This document shows, in pieces, positions 43,219 to 51,650 of a stretch of DNA of 64,000 nucleotides (position 1 is the stretch's first letter; each line of letters begins with the position of its first letter). The translations under genes were made by a program, and so were the position numbers. The notes beneath the pieces are model-generated. The model was not told the DNA's origin. It was given only the letters and a program-made list of their open reading frames with translations, and did no database searches. Source of the stretch: CAYVQE01 sp964633205 (lineage in GTDB: Bacteria > Myxococcota > B64-G9); assembly GCA_964633205.1 (NCBI GenBank), contig CAZWFN010000003.1:33953-97952 (forward strand). Direction: 5' to 3'.

Positions 43219-43246
43219 GAACCAAGAACCAAGAACCAAGAACGAA
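43219..43246. repeat. Heptamer tandem repeat GAACCAA x3 plus GAACGAA
   Basis: This is the reverse complement of the TTCTTGG heptamers at 40971-41129. The two arrays face each other across the GGDEF-like and response-regulator genes. Confidence 0.85.
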
Positions 43247-43287
43247 CACCGCTCCGTCCGCAACCTCGCCCCCCGGCAGCTCCCCCC

Positions 43288-43671
43288 TCACTCGTCCAGC
43301 GGCTCCAGCGCCTTGGTCAGCGCATAGGCCAGCGCCACCACCTGGTCGGCCGGACCGGTGTCCTTGGCCATGGCCGAGGGCCGCACCTCGATGCGCACGG
43401 TGGTGCCGAAGTCCTCTTGCTGCAAGGTCACGGTGTAGGTGAAGGGGGTGACCAGATCGTGCTGGAATACCAGCCGCTCCTCGCGGTCCACGGTCAGCTG
43501 CGGCACCTTGGGTTTGACGTCGCGGCGCTGGTGGGCGAAGGTGCGGCCGACCCAGCCGATGACGGCATCCCGGGTGCCGTCGCCGTAGACCTGTGGCAGG
43601 CGCTTGAGAATGCTGCGCACGGCATCCGGGTAGGAGCGCACCGACCAAGTTTTCTTCCAGCCTGCGGGCAT
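43288..43671 (-). CDS. Hypothetical cytoplasmic protein (127 aa)
   Basis: ATG 43671 (MPAGWKKTWSVRSYPD) has GGAGG five bases upstream; a longer frame to 43887 would cross both promoters. The product has no signal peptide. It has an N-terminal helical half (DAVRSILKRLPQVYGDGTRDAVIGWVGRTF) and a beta-rich second half (RLVFQHDLVTPFTYTVTLQQEDFGTTVRIEVRP) closing with a helix (DQVVALAYALTKALEPL). The order strand-strand-helix is reminiscent of SRPBCC folds, but that is a weak guess. It is divergent from the small secreted protein at 43817. Confidence 0.6.
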   Translation of the reverse strand: MPAGWKKTWSVRSYPDAVRSILKRLPQVYGDGTRDAVIGWVGRTFAHQRRDVKPKVPQLTVDREERLVFQHDLVTPFTYTVTLQQEDFGTTVRIEVRPSAMAKDTGPADQVVALAYALTKALEPLDE

Positions 43672-43689
43672 GGCCACCTCCGCCGGCTC

Positions 43690-43719
43690 ATGGTAGGCAA
43701 GCCGGCCGCGGACTGTCAA
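43690..43719 (-). promoter_or_regulatory. Promoter of the 43671 gene
   Basis: Minus-strand consensus -35 TTGACA (43719-43714), 18-base spacer, -10 TACCAT (43695-43690). The start site would lie near 43683, leaving a short leader with GGAGG. Confidence 0.7.
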
Positions 43720-43729
43720 CTGAGGTCGG

Positions 43730-43758
43730 TTGACAAGGTTGGGAGGCCCGGCTACCGT
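43730..43758 (+). promoter_or_regulatory. Promoter of the 43817 gene
   Basis: Consensus -35 TTGACA (43730-43735), 17-base spacer, -10 TACCGT (43753-43758). Its -35 is only 10 bases from the -35 of the opposite promoter, and together they form the inverted repeat TGTCAA-N10-TTGACA. Confidence 0.7.
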
Positions 43759-43816
43759 GAAGAGGCAGACGACAAGGAACCGGTTTTCCCGTGGATGTGC
43801 GGGGTGGAGGCTGGAG

Positions 43817-44095
43817 ATGAACAAGCTGGGTCTGATGGTTGCATTGACGGTGGCCTTGTGCATGGCCGCCGCACCGCTGGCCGCCAAGTGCTACCGCTTC
43901 TCCAACGGTGGTGACGTGCAGGTCTGCGTCAAGGGCGACTCCTTCGCCGACCGCAAGAAGGCCAAGAAGATCTGCGACAAGGCCAAGGGTTCGGACTGCG
44001 GCAACGTCTCGTCCTACTCCAGCTCCTGCCACAGCAACGTCAACAAGTGTTACGACGAGAACGGCAAGGCCCACCGCAGCCTGAGCGGCTACTGA
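43817..44095 (+). CDS. Small secreted six-Cys protein (92 aa)
   Basis: ATG 43817 (MNKLGLMVALTVALCMAAAP) has GGAGG eight bases upstream. The signal peptide is cleaved near LAA-KCY, leaving about 69 residues with six Cys (KCYRF, VQVCVK, KKICDKAK, SDCGN, SSCHS, NKCYDE). Lys and Ser are abundant. Size, secretion and three potential disulfides fit a small exported effector, inhibitor or peptide-like factor, but nothing specific is recognised. It has a strong promoter of its own. Confidence 0.72.
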   Translation: MNKLGLMVALTVALCMAAAPLAAKCYRFSNGGDVQVCVKGDSFADRKKAKKICDKAKGSDCGNVSSYSSSCHSNVNKCYDENGKAHRSLSGY

Positions 44096-44194
44096 GCCGG
44101 CGCCGGCCGGCGGTCTGACAGGCCGCCGGACCGCCCCCGCCCCCCCTGGCCCGGGTGTAGCAGGAGTTCCGACCGCTGCGCCGGCGCGTTGCGT

Positions 44195-45511
44195 TCATGC
44201 CGGCGCGCGGGTCTCCTCGAAGCCGATGCCGAGCTGGGCCAGCTCGGCCAGCACCGGAGCGTAGATTTCGCGGTCGGTGGGGATGCGCACGCCGCGGCCG
44301 GTGATGCGGCCCTGGAGCAGCAACCGGGCGGCGATGGCCGCCGGCAGCGAGACCGTCCGCGCCATGGCCGAGTCGCCGCCGGGGATGCCGTAGACGGTCA
44401 TCACCGCGGTGGTGCGCCGGCGGGCGCCGCCGGGCCGGGCGAAGGTCAGGTCGTGGCGCATCAGCAGCATGTCGCGTTCGCCCTCGCGGTAAGCCAGGCT
44501 GGCGGACATGCGCTGGGCCAACCAGTCCAGCGTCGAGATGCGCTCGCGGCCGATGGGCGCGTCGGACAACAGGCCGATGTGCTCCAGCGCGGCCAGCGGC
44601 GACTGCGCCGCCGGCACGCCCAGCCGCTGCGGGATGCGCTGTTCGGGGGCGCCGCCCAGCAGCTCGGCCAGCAGCTGGCGGTGGCTCTTGCCGCGGCACG
44701 GATGGGCGGGCTCGGGCTCGATCAGGCCCAGGGCCACCAGCTGGGCGAACAGCCGGCAGTGGCCCCGGTTGCGCAGGGTGCCGCGGAAGAAGTCGCCCAC
44801 CCGCTGCCGGTCGAATCCGTAGCCGTCCAGGTAGGCCACCGCATCGCGGTTGGGATAGCCCTCGAAGGTGCCGGCCGCACCCACCTCGACCAGCTCCGGG
44901 CGGGCGAACAGCTCCGCCGGCTCCACCGCCACCACCCGGCCGGCGCGCAGGTAGCGGGCCGGGTTGCGCGCCGCGGCCAGCACCGCCCGCGGGCTCCAGG
45001 AGAACTTGTAGCCGAAGGGCCCGGCGTCGACCTCGGGCGCCGGCAGCCCGCCGCACCAGGAGCGAAAGCCCACCAGCTCGGCACCGGCCGCCCGCTCGCG
45101 ATCGATCAGCTGCATGGCGCTCATGTGGTCGATGCCCGGGTCCACGCCCATCTCGTTGAGCAGCAGCACGCCGCGTGCGCGGGCGGCGGCGTCGAGCGCC
45201 CGCATGGCCGGGCTGACGTAGGAGGTGGTCACCAGGTGGCGGCCGCGGTCGATGCAGGCCTGGGCCACCAGCGGATGCTTGGCCGCCGGCAGCAGGCTGA
45301 CGGCCAGTTCGGACTCGGCCACCAGCCGCTCCACCGCCGCCGTCCGGTCCACGTCTAAGGCCAAGGCCCGGGCCCGATCGCGGCCGGCCACCAGGGCCGC
45401 GGCCCGCTCGGCGTCGGCCGCGGCCACGGTGACGTCGAAGCCGTGGTCGAGCAGGTAGCGCAGCAGCGGCGGCGCCACCAGCCCGGCGCCGAACACGACC
45501 ACCCGCTTCAT
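44195..45511 (-). CDS. Saccharopine dehydrogenase (glutamate/aminoadipate-semialdehyde-forming)
   Basis: ATG 45511 overlaps the stop of the upstream gene by four bases (ATGA); the product is 438 residues. It begins with a Rossmann dinucleotide site (KRVVVFGAGLVAPPLLRYLL) and continues with the family core: LAVSLLPAAKHPLVAQACIDRG, then LLNEMGVDPGIDHMSAMQLID, the conserved substrate-binding helix of saccharopine dehydrogenases. Together with the lysine-ketoglutarate reductase encoded just upstream it would split saccharopine to glutamate and aminoadipate semialdehyde, as the two halves of animal and plant LKR/SDH do. The enzyme is cytoplasmic. Finding both steps as adjacent coupled genes supports lysine breakdown rather than biosynthesis. 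Confidence 0.9.
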   Translation of the reverse strand: MKRVVVFGAGLVAPPLLRYLLDHGFDVTVAAADAERAAALVAGRDRARALALDVDRTAAVERLVAESELAVSLLPAAKHPLVAQACIDRGRHLVTTSYVSPAMRALDAAARARGVLLLNEMGVDPGIDHMSAMQLIDRERAAGAELVGFRSWCGGLPAPEVDAGPFGYKFSWSPRAVLAAARNPARYLRAGRVVAVEPAELFARPELVEVGAAGTFEGYPNRDAVAYLDGYGFDRQRVGDFFRGTLRNRGHCRLFAQLVALGLIEPEPAHPCRGKSHRQLLAELLGGAPEQRIPQRLGVPAAQSPLAALEHIGLLSDAPIGRERISTLDWLAQRMSASLAYREGERDMLLMRHDLTFARPGGARRRTTAVMTVYGIPGGDSAMARTVSLPAAIAARLLLQGRITGRGVRIPTDREIYAPVLAELAQLGIGFEETRAPA

Positions 45512-46848
45512 CGCCGCCCGTCCTCCTGGCTGGACAGCGCGCGGCGCAGCGGTTCTTGCAGGTAGGCGTAGTCGGGGGTCAGCTGGCCGCGGTGGGCGAT
45601 GACGGCCCGTTTGAGGGGCGCCGGCAGGTCCAGCTCGGCGAAGGGGACGCTGCGGTCGGCGCCGGCCAGGCCGGCCACATAGGGCAGCAGCGCGTCGCCG
45701 AAGTCGCGGGTGGCCTCGACCGGAAGCTCGCAGGGCAGGTTGTCCACCGCCAGCACCACCGGCCCGTGCCCGCTGACCCCGTCGACCACCCGGTCCTGCT
45801 CGGGCAGGTAGACGTAGACCGGAGCGGACGGGTCGGTGGCCTTGAGCGAGCACTCGACCGCGCCCTCGATGTCGATGCTGATGTCGCCGATGACCCGCAG
45901 CCGGGGCTGCAGCCCGGCGCCGAACATGCCGCGCAGCAGGTCGCGGCTGACCAGCCGCGGGTAGTCGGGCGTCCAGTAGATGCAGTTGACCAGCACCGAC
46001 AGGTAGGGCACGTAGCGGCCGAACACGCCCCGGTAGCGCTCCGGGTGCTGGTAGTAGTCTTGCAGCGCGAAGGGCTGCTGGGGATCGAGCGGGCGCACCA
46101 TGTGCTGCTCGGCGAAGACCACCTTGGTGACCCGCTTGGGGTCGGGCGCGCGCAGCGTCTCGGCCAGCTGCTCGGGCTCCAGGCTGCGGTGCGGCAAGCG
46201 ATCGAGGATGGCCTGGGCCCCCTGGGACACGTTGCCGTAGCCGGCGAAGCCGAACACCAGCGGGCCGATCTCGATCGGCAGCCCCTGGCTGGCGATGGCC
46301 CGGCCCACCGCGTCGACCGCCCGCTCGGCGGCCGCCAGATCGGCGTAGGCGTGGGCCGGCTGCAGCCGGGCGAAGGGGGTGTCGAAGCCCTCGTGCTCGA
46401 GCCGCCGGCCCAGCGCCCACAGGCTGTCGAGCATGCCGGCCAGCCCGGCGTGGCGGCCGAAGAAGATCAGCCGCCGGCCCTGGTCGTCGACCACCCGTTC
46501 GTAGTCGATCAGGGTCGCGCCCAGCTCGAGCACCCGCTGCAGCATGGGCATGTTGTAGGGCTGGCCCTTGATCACGTGGGCGAAGTAGACGTAGGTCCGC
46601 TGCTCGCGCAGCAGCCGGGTGGGGATCTCCTTGACCGCCAGCACCACCGGGCAATCGGGCCGGTCCATCAGATCGGGCGCCAGCTCGGCCCCGGCCCGCT
46701 GGTAGTCGGCGTCGGCAAAGGCGCGCCGCGGCGAGGGCTCGACCAGCACCGCCACCCCGGCGGCCGTCAGTTGCGCCACGTGCTCCGGCGCCAGCGGCGC
46801 CCGGCGTTCCCACTCGTTCTTGTCTTCTGTGCGAATGCCGATTTTCAC
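45508..46848 (-). CDS. Lysine-2-oxoglutarate reductase (saccharopine-forming), AlaDh/PNT-like
   Basis: GTG start at 46848 with GGAGG five bases upstream; the product is 446 residues. It opens with KIGIRTEDKNEWERRAPLAPEHVAQL, almost the consensus of the LKR half of eukaryotic AASS. AFADADYQRAGAEL, VLAVKEIP, TYVYFAHVIKGQPYNM and a GFAGYGNVSQGAQAIL nucleotide-binding loop follow. The reaction joins lysine and 2-oxoglutarate with NADPH to give saccharopine. It is coupled by ATGA overlap to the saccharopine dehydrogenase, and lies 18 bases after the ABC permease gene, so all four genes 49091-44195 read as one unit. Confidence 0.9.
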   Translation of the reverse strand: MKIGIRTEDKNEWERRAPLAPEHVAQLTAAGVAVLVEPSPRRAFADADYQRAGAELAPDLMDRPDCPVVLAVKEIPTRLLREQRTYVYFAHVIKGQPYNMPMLQRVLELGATLIDYERVVDDQGRRLIFFGRHAGLAGMLDSLWALGRRLEHEGFDTPFARLQPAHAYADLAAAERAVDAVGRAIASQGLPIEIGPLVFGFAGYGNVSQGAQAILDRLPHRSLEPEQLAETLRAPDPKRVTKVVFAEQHMVRPLDPQQPFALQDYYQHPERYRGVFGRYVPYLSVLVNCIYWTPDYPRLVSRDLLRGMFGAGLQPRLRVIGDISIDIEGAVECSLKATDPSAPVYVYLPEQDRVVDGVSGHGPVVLAVDNLPCELPVEATRDFGDALLPYVAGLAGADRSVPFAELDLPAPLKRAVIAHRGQLTPDYAYLQEPLRRALSSQEDGRR

Positions 46849-46866
46849 AACAGCCTCCGCGGCGGC

Positions 46867-48327
46867 TCAGGAGCGGAACAGCACCTGCTCGCGCCGGAAC
46901 CACCAGGCGGCGAACCAGATCAGCAGCCCGGCCCAGACGCTGGTGGTCAGAAAGATGAGGCCCAGGTGGCCCCAGTGTTGATCCAGGTTGCCGGTGAAGA
47001 TCTCCTTGAGCGCCAACGACACGTTGACCACCGGGATCGAGGCGGTCAGCCAGTCCAGCTTGACGCCCGGCAGCACCGAGACCAGCGCCGGCAGGATGAT
47101 GATCATCTGCAGCGGGCCGGCGTAGCTCTGGCCCTCCTTGAAGCTCTTGGCGAAGATGGACAGGGCCAGCAGCAGCGCCGAGAAGATGCACGAGACCGGC
47201 AGCACCATCAGCAGGCCGCTCAACGCCTCGCCCGCCGAGAAGGAGAAGGACTCGCCCGACAGCACGGTCAGATCGGCCAGAAAGCCCACCTGCAGCGACA
47301 GGGCCAGGCTCACGGTGGCCAGCAGGGCCGAGACCAGGGCGGCCACCAGCACCACGCCGAACTTGCCCAGCACCAGCGCCAGCCGGCTGACCGGGGCCAC
47401 CAACAGCGTCTCCAGGGTGCCGCGCTCCTTCTCGCCGGCGCCCAGGTCGATGGCCGGGTACATCGCGCCCAGGAAGGCGAAGATCAGGATCATGTAGGGC
47501 AGCAGCTGCGACATCAGCTTGACCAGTATGCCGGGGCCGGGCAGCCGCTCGCTGTCGACTCGGATGGGTTGGGCGAAGCCCTCCGGCAGCCCGTGCGCGG
47601 CCACCCGCTCGGCGGTGATCTCGTCGCCGATGGCCTCGAAGATGCCGCTCAGGCCCTTCAGCGCCATGGTGGAGCGATCCGAGGCCTCCAGGTAGTGCAC
47701 CACCACCCGGGCGCTGTCCTCGGCGGCCAGCTTCTGCCGGGCTCCATCGGGCAGCTCCACCACCGCGGCCAGCTCGCCGGTGCGCACCAAGTCCACCAAG
47801 CGTTGCTGCCGTTCGGCGCGGTCGGCGGGCAGCGGCGGGCCCGACTCCAGCTCGGTCAGGACGCGGAAGTTGGGCGGGAAGGCCTGGTCGACGATCGCCC
47901 CCGGGGTGGGTTCGAACTCGGCCTTGCCCACCGCTGCGCGCACCTCGGCCAGCAGCGATTCGCGGTCGATGCCCTTGCGCTCCAGCAAGCGCAAAAAGGC
48001 CTCGGGCCCCTCGTCCTTGACCAGCGACAGATCGTGCTCGTCGAGGCCCTTGTCGGCCAGCAGCCGGGCCAGCCGCCCGGCGGCGCCGCTGAGATCCGAG
48101 CGCTGCTCCAGCTGGGCGACCAGGTCCGGGGCGGCCGCGGCGTTGAGCACCAGCACGTCGGCCTTCTCGCGGGCCAGCTTCTCCATGAAATGGGACATGG
48201 CCGAGCCGGTCAGCCACATCAGCAGCGGGATGGACAGGCTGGGGATCAGCAGCATGAAGATCAAGGTGCGCCGATCGCGCAGCACGTCGAGCAGCTCCTT
48301 GCGAAAGACGGTCCAGACGGCGCTCAT
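46867..48327 (-). CDS. ABC transporter permease, NatB/ABC-2 type
   Basis: ATG 48327 (MSAVWTVFRKELLDVLRDRR) overlaps the stop of the ATPase gene by four bases; the product is 486 residues. It has an N-terminal helix (TLIFMLLIPSLSIPLLMWLTGS), a large extracytoplasmic domain of about 220 residues, and then five helices with the ABC-2 signature GAMYPAIDLGAGEKERGTLETLL. This is the NatB architecture, known for Na+ or drug/peptide export in Bacillus. What is exported here is unknown; the linked genes for lysine breakdown do not settle it. Confidence 0.9.
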   Translation of the reverse strand: MSAVWTVFRKELLDVLRDRRTLIFMLLIPSLSIPLLMWLTGSAMSHFMEKLAREKADVLVLNAAAAPDLVAQLEQRSDLSGAAGRLARLLADKGLDEHDLSLVKDEGPEAFLRLLERKGIDRESLLAEVRAAVGKAEFEPTPGAIVDQAFPPNFRVLTELESGPPLPADRAERQQRLVDLVRTGELAAVVELPDGARQKLAAEDSARVVVHYLEASDRSTMALKGLSGIFEAIGDEITAERVAAHGLPEGFAQPIRVDSERLPGPGILVKLMSQLLPYMILIFAFLGAMYPAIDLGAGEKERGTLETLLVAPVSRLALVLGKFGVVLVAALVSALLATVSLALSLQVGFLADLTVLSGESFSFSAGEALSGLLMVLPVSCIFSALLLALSIFAKSFKEGQSYAGPLQMIIILPALVSVLPGVKLDWLTASIPVVNVSLALKEIFTGNLDQHWGHLGLIFLTTSVWAGLLIWFAAWWFRREQVLFRS

Positions 48328-49091
48328 CGGTCTCGCTCCACCAGGGCCACGAAGGCGTCCTCGACGCGGCCGCTCGGGGTGCGCCCGCGCAGCTCTTCCA
48401 GGCTCTCGCAGGCCAGCAAGCGGCCGTCGTGGATCACGCCCACCCGGTCGCACAGCCGCTCGACCTCTTCCATGATGTGTGTCGAGAACACCACGCACTT
48501 GCCCCGACGGCGGCAATCGCGCACGAAGTCGACGATGGTGCGCGAGGTGAGCACGTCCAACCCGGCGGTGGGCTCGTCGAAGATCATCACCTCCGGGTCG
48601 TGGAGCACGGTGCGGGCGATGGAGACCTTCTGCTTCATGCCGGTCGACAGCTTGTCGCAGCGGGTGTCGGCGAAGTCCTGCATGTCGAACAGGTCGAACA
48701 GCTCGGCGATGCGCGCGCGGATGCGCTCGGCCGGCATGCGGTTGAGCCGGCCGAAGTAGGTCACCATCTCGCGGGCGGTCAGCCGGCCGTAGAGGCTGGT
48801 GGCGGCCGACATGAAGCCGATGTGCTGGCGAACCCGCTGCGCCTGGCCGAGGATCGAGAAGCCGCACAGTCGGGCGTCGCCGGCGCTGGGCCGCAGCATG
48901 GTCGACAGCATGCGCAGGATGGTGGTCTTGCCGGCGCCGTTGACGCCCAGCAGGGCGAAGATCTCGCCGGCCCGAGCGGTGAAGTCGACCCCGTCGGCGG
49001 CGCGCACATCCCCCCGTTTTCGGTCGCGAAAGACCTTGGTCAGGCCCTCGACCTGCACCCGGGCCTCGGAGCACTTGGCGGCCTGGTTCAC
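48324..49091 (-). CDS. ABC transporter ATP-binding protein, NatA type
   Basis: I choose GTG 49091 (VNQAAKCSEARVQVEG) because GGAGG lies four bases upstream; an ATG at 49103 is the alternative. The product is 255 residues. Walker A is GVNGAGKTT, the Q-loop region is GFMSAATSLYGRLTAREMV, the signature is LSTGMKQKVSIART, Walker B is VMIFDEPTAGLD, and the H-loop is STHIMEEVERLCD. It energises the NatB-like permease encoded next. It is the first gene of the unit; a TTGACT sits about 85 bases upstream but its -10 is poor. Confidence 0.92.
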   Translation of the reverse strand: MNQAAKCSEARVQVEGLTKVFRDRKRGDVRAADGVDFTARAGEIFALLGVNGAGKTTILRMLSTMLRPSAGDARLCGFSILGQAQRVRQHIGFMSAATSLYGRLTAREMVTYFGRLNRMPAERIRARIAELFDLFDMQDFADTRCDKLSTGMKQKVSIARTVLHDPEVMIFDEPTAGLDVLTSRTIVDFVRDCRRRGKCVVFSTHIMEEVERLCDRVGVIHDGRLLACESLEELRGRTPSGRVEDAFVALVERDR

Positions 49092-49244
49092 GGCACCTCC
49101 CATCCGGCACGGACAGCAGCGGTCGTCCGCGCCGCAGGGCAAAAATGGACCATCGACCTTTTGAAGTCAACGTTCGTTCGGGGCTTTTCATGCCATTGCG
49201 CCCGCGGGCAGAACTTTCGCTGCAGCGGATCGTCTCAAGGGGGT

Positions 49245-49961
49245 ATGACCGCCCCTGGCCCAGACAGCGACCGGGACCTGCTGGCGAATGTGCGATCGGC
49301 CGGGCGCGCCGGCGGCCTGCGTCGCCACCGGCGGGCGCTGCGCCAGCTGGCCGACGTGGAGCTGCTGCGGCGTTACGAGGCCGGTGACGGGCGGGCCTTC
49401 GAGGAGCTGTTCCGGCGTTACCGGCAGCCTCTTTTCCGCTTCGTGCTCAAGTTCCTGCGCGACGAGGACGCCTCGCGCGACACGGTGCAGGACGTGTTCG
49501 TCAAGGTGCTGCGCGCGCCGGAGCGCTTCGAGGCCCGCTCGCGGTTTTCCACCTGGCTGCACGCCATCGCCCGCAACCTGTGCCTGGACTTGCTGCGCAA
49601 GCGCAAGCTGCGCAACCACCCCTCGCTCCAGGAGCCCATCCAGGCACCCGGGCAGGGGGTCCAGGGACCGCCGCTGATCGAACGGCTGCCGGCCGAGCAG
49701 CGGCCCACCGACCTGGAGGCGGCCCGGCGGCCGCTGCGGCTGCAGCTGCTGGTGGCCATCCGCGCCATCCCCGCAGAGCAGCGCCGGGTGTTCGTGCTGC
49801 GCGAGCTGGCCGGCTTGGGCTTCGCCGAGGTGGCCGCGGCGCTGGACATCCCGCTCAACACCGCCAAGAGCCGGATGCGCTACGCCCTGATCAACCTGCG
49901 CCGGGCCCTGGCCGAGCTGGGCGTCAGCCGGGCCGACAGCGGCGAGCCAGGTGGCCGCTAG
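49245..49961 (+). CDS. ECF-type RNA polymerase sigma factor
   Basis: ATG 49245 (MTAPGPDSDRDLLANVR) follows AAGGGGG; the product is 238 residues. Region 2 is well kept (AFEELFRRYRQPLFRFVLKFLRDEDASRDTVQDVFVKVLRAPERFEARSRF split over helices 2.1-2.2, then WLHAIARNLCLDLLRKRKLR). Region 4 has IPAEQRRVFVLRELAGLGFAEVAAALDIP and then NTAKSRMRYALINLRRAL. No anti-sigma gene is adjacent, and the next gene has its own TTGACA promoter, so it may be controlled elsewhere or by its extended N-terminus of about 40 residues. Confidence 0.92.
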   Translation: MTAPGPDSDRDLLANVRSAGRAGGLRRHRRALRQLADVELLRRYEAGDGRAFEELFRRYRQPLFRFVLKFLRDEDASRDTVQDVFVKVLRAPERFEARSRFSTWLHAIARNLCLDLLRKRKLRNHPSLQEPIQAPGQGVQGPPLIERLPAEQRPTDLEAARRPLRLQLLVAIRAIPAEQRRVFVLRELAGLGFAEVAAALDIPLNTAKSRMRYALINLRRALAELGVSRADSGEPGGR

Positions 49962-50003
49962 CTGCCCGGTGGCCAGCCCAAGCAGCCGTTCTTGTTGCCG
50001 GAT

Positions 50004-50032
50004 TTGACACGGCCCGGCCCCTGGCCTACCAT
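50004..50032 (+). promoter_or_regulatory. Promoter of the FadL-like porin gene
   Basis: -35 TTGACA (50004-50009), 17-base spacer, -10 TACCAT (50027-50032). The leader is about 62 bases ending in GGAGGAG. Confidence 0.75.
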
Positions 50033-50101
50033 GGGCGCTCTCGTGACAATCGGAGGCGCGCCCCGGCTGCGGGCGCCGCGCTCCGCCGCCGCGGAGGAGT
50101 C

Positions 50102-51595
50102 ATGGGCCGAACGCGATCGCGCGCAATCACCACCACCGTCATCATTTTGGCGCTGCCGCTGGCCGCCAGCGCCGGGCCGCTGCGCATGACCGGCCACGAC
50201 GCGGCTGCCATGGGCCAGGGCGGCGGCGAGGTGGCCTGGGGCAACGGCCTGGGCGTGATGTACTCCAACCCGGCCCTGCTGGTCGACGTGGACGAGGGCT
50301 TCGCGGTGGGGTTCTCCTTCGTCCAGCCGTGGATGCAGGTCGAGCTGATGGAGCGGCCGGTCAACGCCGATGTGCCCATCACCTTCTACGACTCGGACGT
50401 GGGCCTGGCCGGATCCAACCTGGAGCGGCCGCTGCCGACCAGCGAGCTGCGGGTACCCCGGCGCGACAACCAGGTCGAGCCCTTCCACTCCTACCTGAGC
50501 ATCGGCTTCGCCCACTCGCTGGGTATAGAAGACTTTCGGCTGGGGCTCAACGTGCTGGTGCCCACCAGCGGTCTGGTCGATATCGCCTCGCAGTACCCGG
50601 ACGAGCGCGAGCAGTTCTTCTCCAACACCGTGCACCTGAGCCGCTTCGGCGAGTGGTCCAAGGTGCTGTCGCTGTTCTTCGGCGCCGCCTACCAGCCGGT
50701 CGAGTGGCTGAGCGTGGGCGCGGCCGTCGAGGGCGGCCTGAACGTGGGCGCCACGCTGGACATGTACATCCCCGAGGCCACGGTGCAGGACTTCGCCCTG
50801 GTCAACGCGGCCTTCGACGCCACGCCGACGGCGCGGGCCATCGTCGGCGTGGTGGGCCGGCCCCTGCCGTGGCTGAGCATCGGGCTGACCTGGCGCGACC
50901 GGCGCTACAGCAAGATCGACGCCGACGCCATGCTCAACCTGTGGAACTACCACGAGCCGGGCGACGCGACCGAGCCCAAGCGGGTCACCCAGCAGCATCT
51001 GCTGGCGCTGGACTTCGAGCCGATGGAGGTCGGCCTGGCGCTGGGGGCGCGCTTCGACGCCCTTTTCGGCCAGCTGTGCCTGACCTGGAATCACTGGTCG
51101 GACTTCATCGACACCCACCACAAGCGGGCCCAGGAGAACGCCGTCTGGCAGCAGGGGGCCGAGCCGGATGACAGCTACGCCTGGTCGGACACCTACGCGC
51201 TGACGCTGGGGCTGGGCTACGAGTACCTGGCCGGGTTGACCGTGACCGCCGGCGGCGGCTGGCGGCCGACGCCGGTGCCGGTGCAGGACGGGCGCACCAA
51301 CTACGCCGACGCCGATCTGTTCAACGCGGCCGTGGGCCACCGGGCCGACATCGACCTGTGGGGCCACGTGCTGCGCGTCGAGGCGGCGCTGCAGTTCTGG
51401 TTCATGGGCGAGACCACGGTGCACAAGGATCCGGAGCAGATCAAGGACGAGTTCCCGGACGAGGCCCGCACCCTGATCGGCGGCCAGCCCATGCCCGAGG
51501 CGGCCGGGCTGCAGACCAACAACCCGGGCTTTCCGGGCTATACCTTCGGCGGCTGGGCGCTGGCCGGCTCGCTGACGGTGGCCTATCTTTTCTGA
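50102..51595 (+). CDS. FadL/OmpP1/TodX-family outer-membrane transport protein
   Basis: ATG 50102 has GGAGGAG just upstream; the product is 497 residues. The signal peptide ends near AASA-GPL. The mature N-terminus carries the FadL hatch motif in the form GHDAAAMGQGGGEVAWGNG followed by VMYSNPALL, equivalent to the NPA(A/L) loop. The remainder is a long series of amphipathic strands ending in LTVAYLF with a terminal Phe, as expected for a 14-strand barrel. FadL proteins admit hydrophobic compounds such as fatty acids or aromatics through the outer membrane. The substrate is not evident. A GH92 gene follows in the same direction after 55 bases. Confidence 0.85.
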   Translation: MGRTRSRAITTTVIILALPLAASAGPLRMTGHDAAAMGQGGGEVAWGNGLGVMYSNPALLVDVDEGFAVGFSFVQPWMQVELMERPVNADVPITFYDSDVGLAGSNLERPLPTSELRVPRRDNQVEPFHSYLSIGFAHSLGIEDFRLGLNVLVPTSGLVDIASQYPDEREQFFSNTVHLSRFGEWSKVLSLFFGAAYQPVEWLSVGAAVEGGLNVGATLDMYIPEATVQDFALVNAAFDATPTARAIVGVVGRPLPWLSIGLTWRDRRYSKIDADAMLNLWNYHEPGDATEPKRVTQQHLLALDFEPMEVGLALGARFDALFGQLCLTWNHWSDFIDTHHKRAQENAVWQQGAEPDDSYAWSDTYALTLGLGYEYLAGLTVTAGGGWRPTPVPVQDGRTNYADADLFNAAVGHRADIDLWGHVLRVEAALQFWFMGETTVHKDPEQIKDEFPDEARTLIGGQPMPEAAGLQTNNPGFPGYTFGGWALAGSLTVAYLF

Positions 51596-51650
51596 GCCGC
51601 TGCTGCCAAAATAGACCCCCGGTGGATCTTTCATCGCGAGGGTACCGCTG

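Noticed and set aside
44107..44129. CCGGCGG/CCGCCGG hairpin as a terminator
   Set aside because: Seven-base arms are common at this GC content and no T tract follows.
49145..49244. TTGACT/CATTTT as promoter of the NatA gene
   Set aside because: The -35 is good but the -10 is poor; left unannotated.
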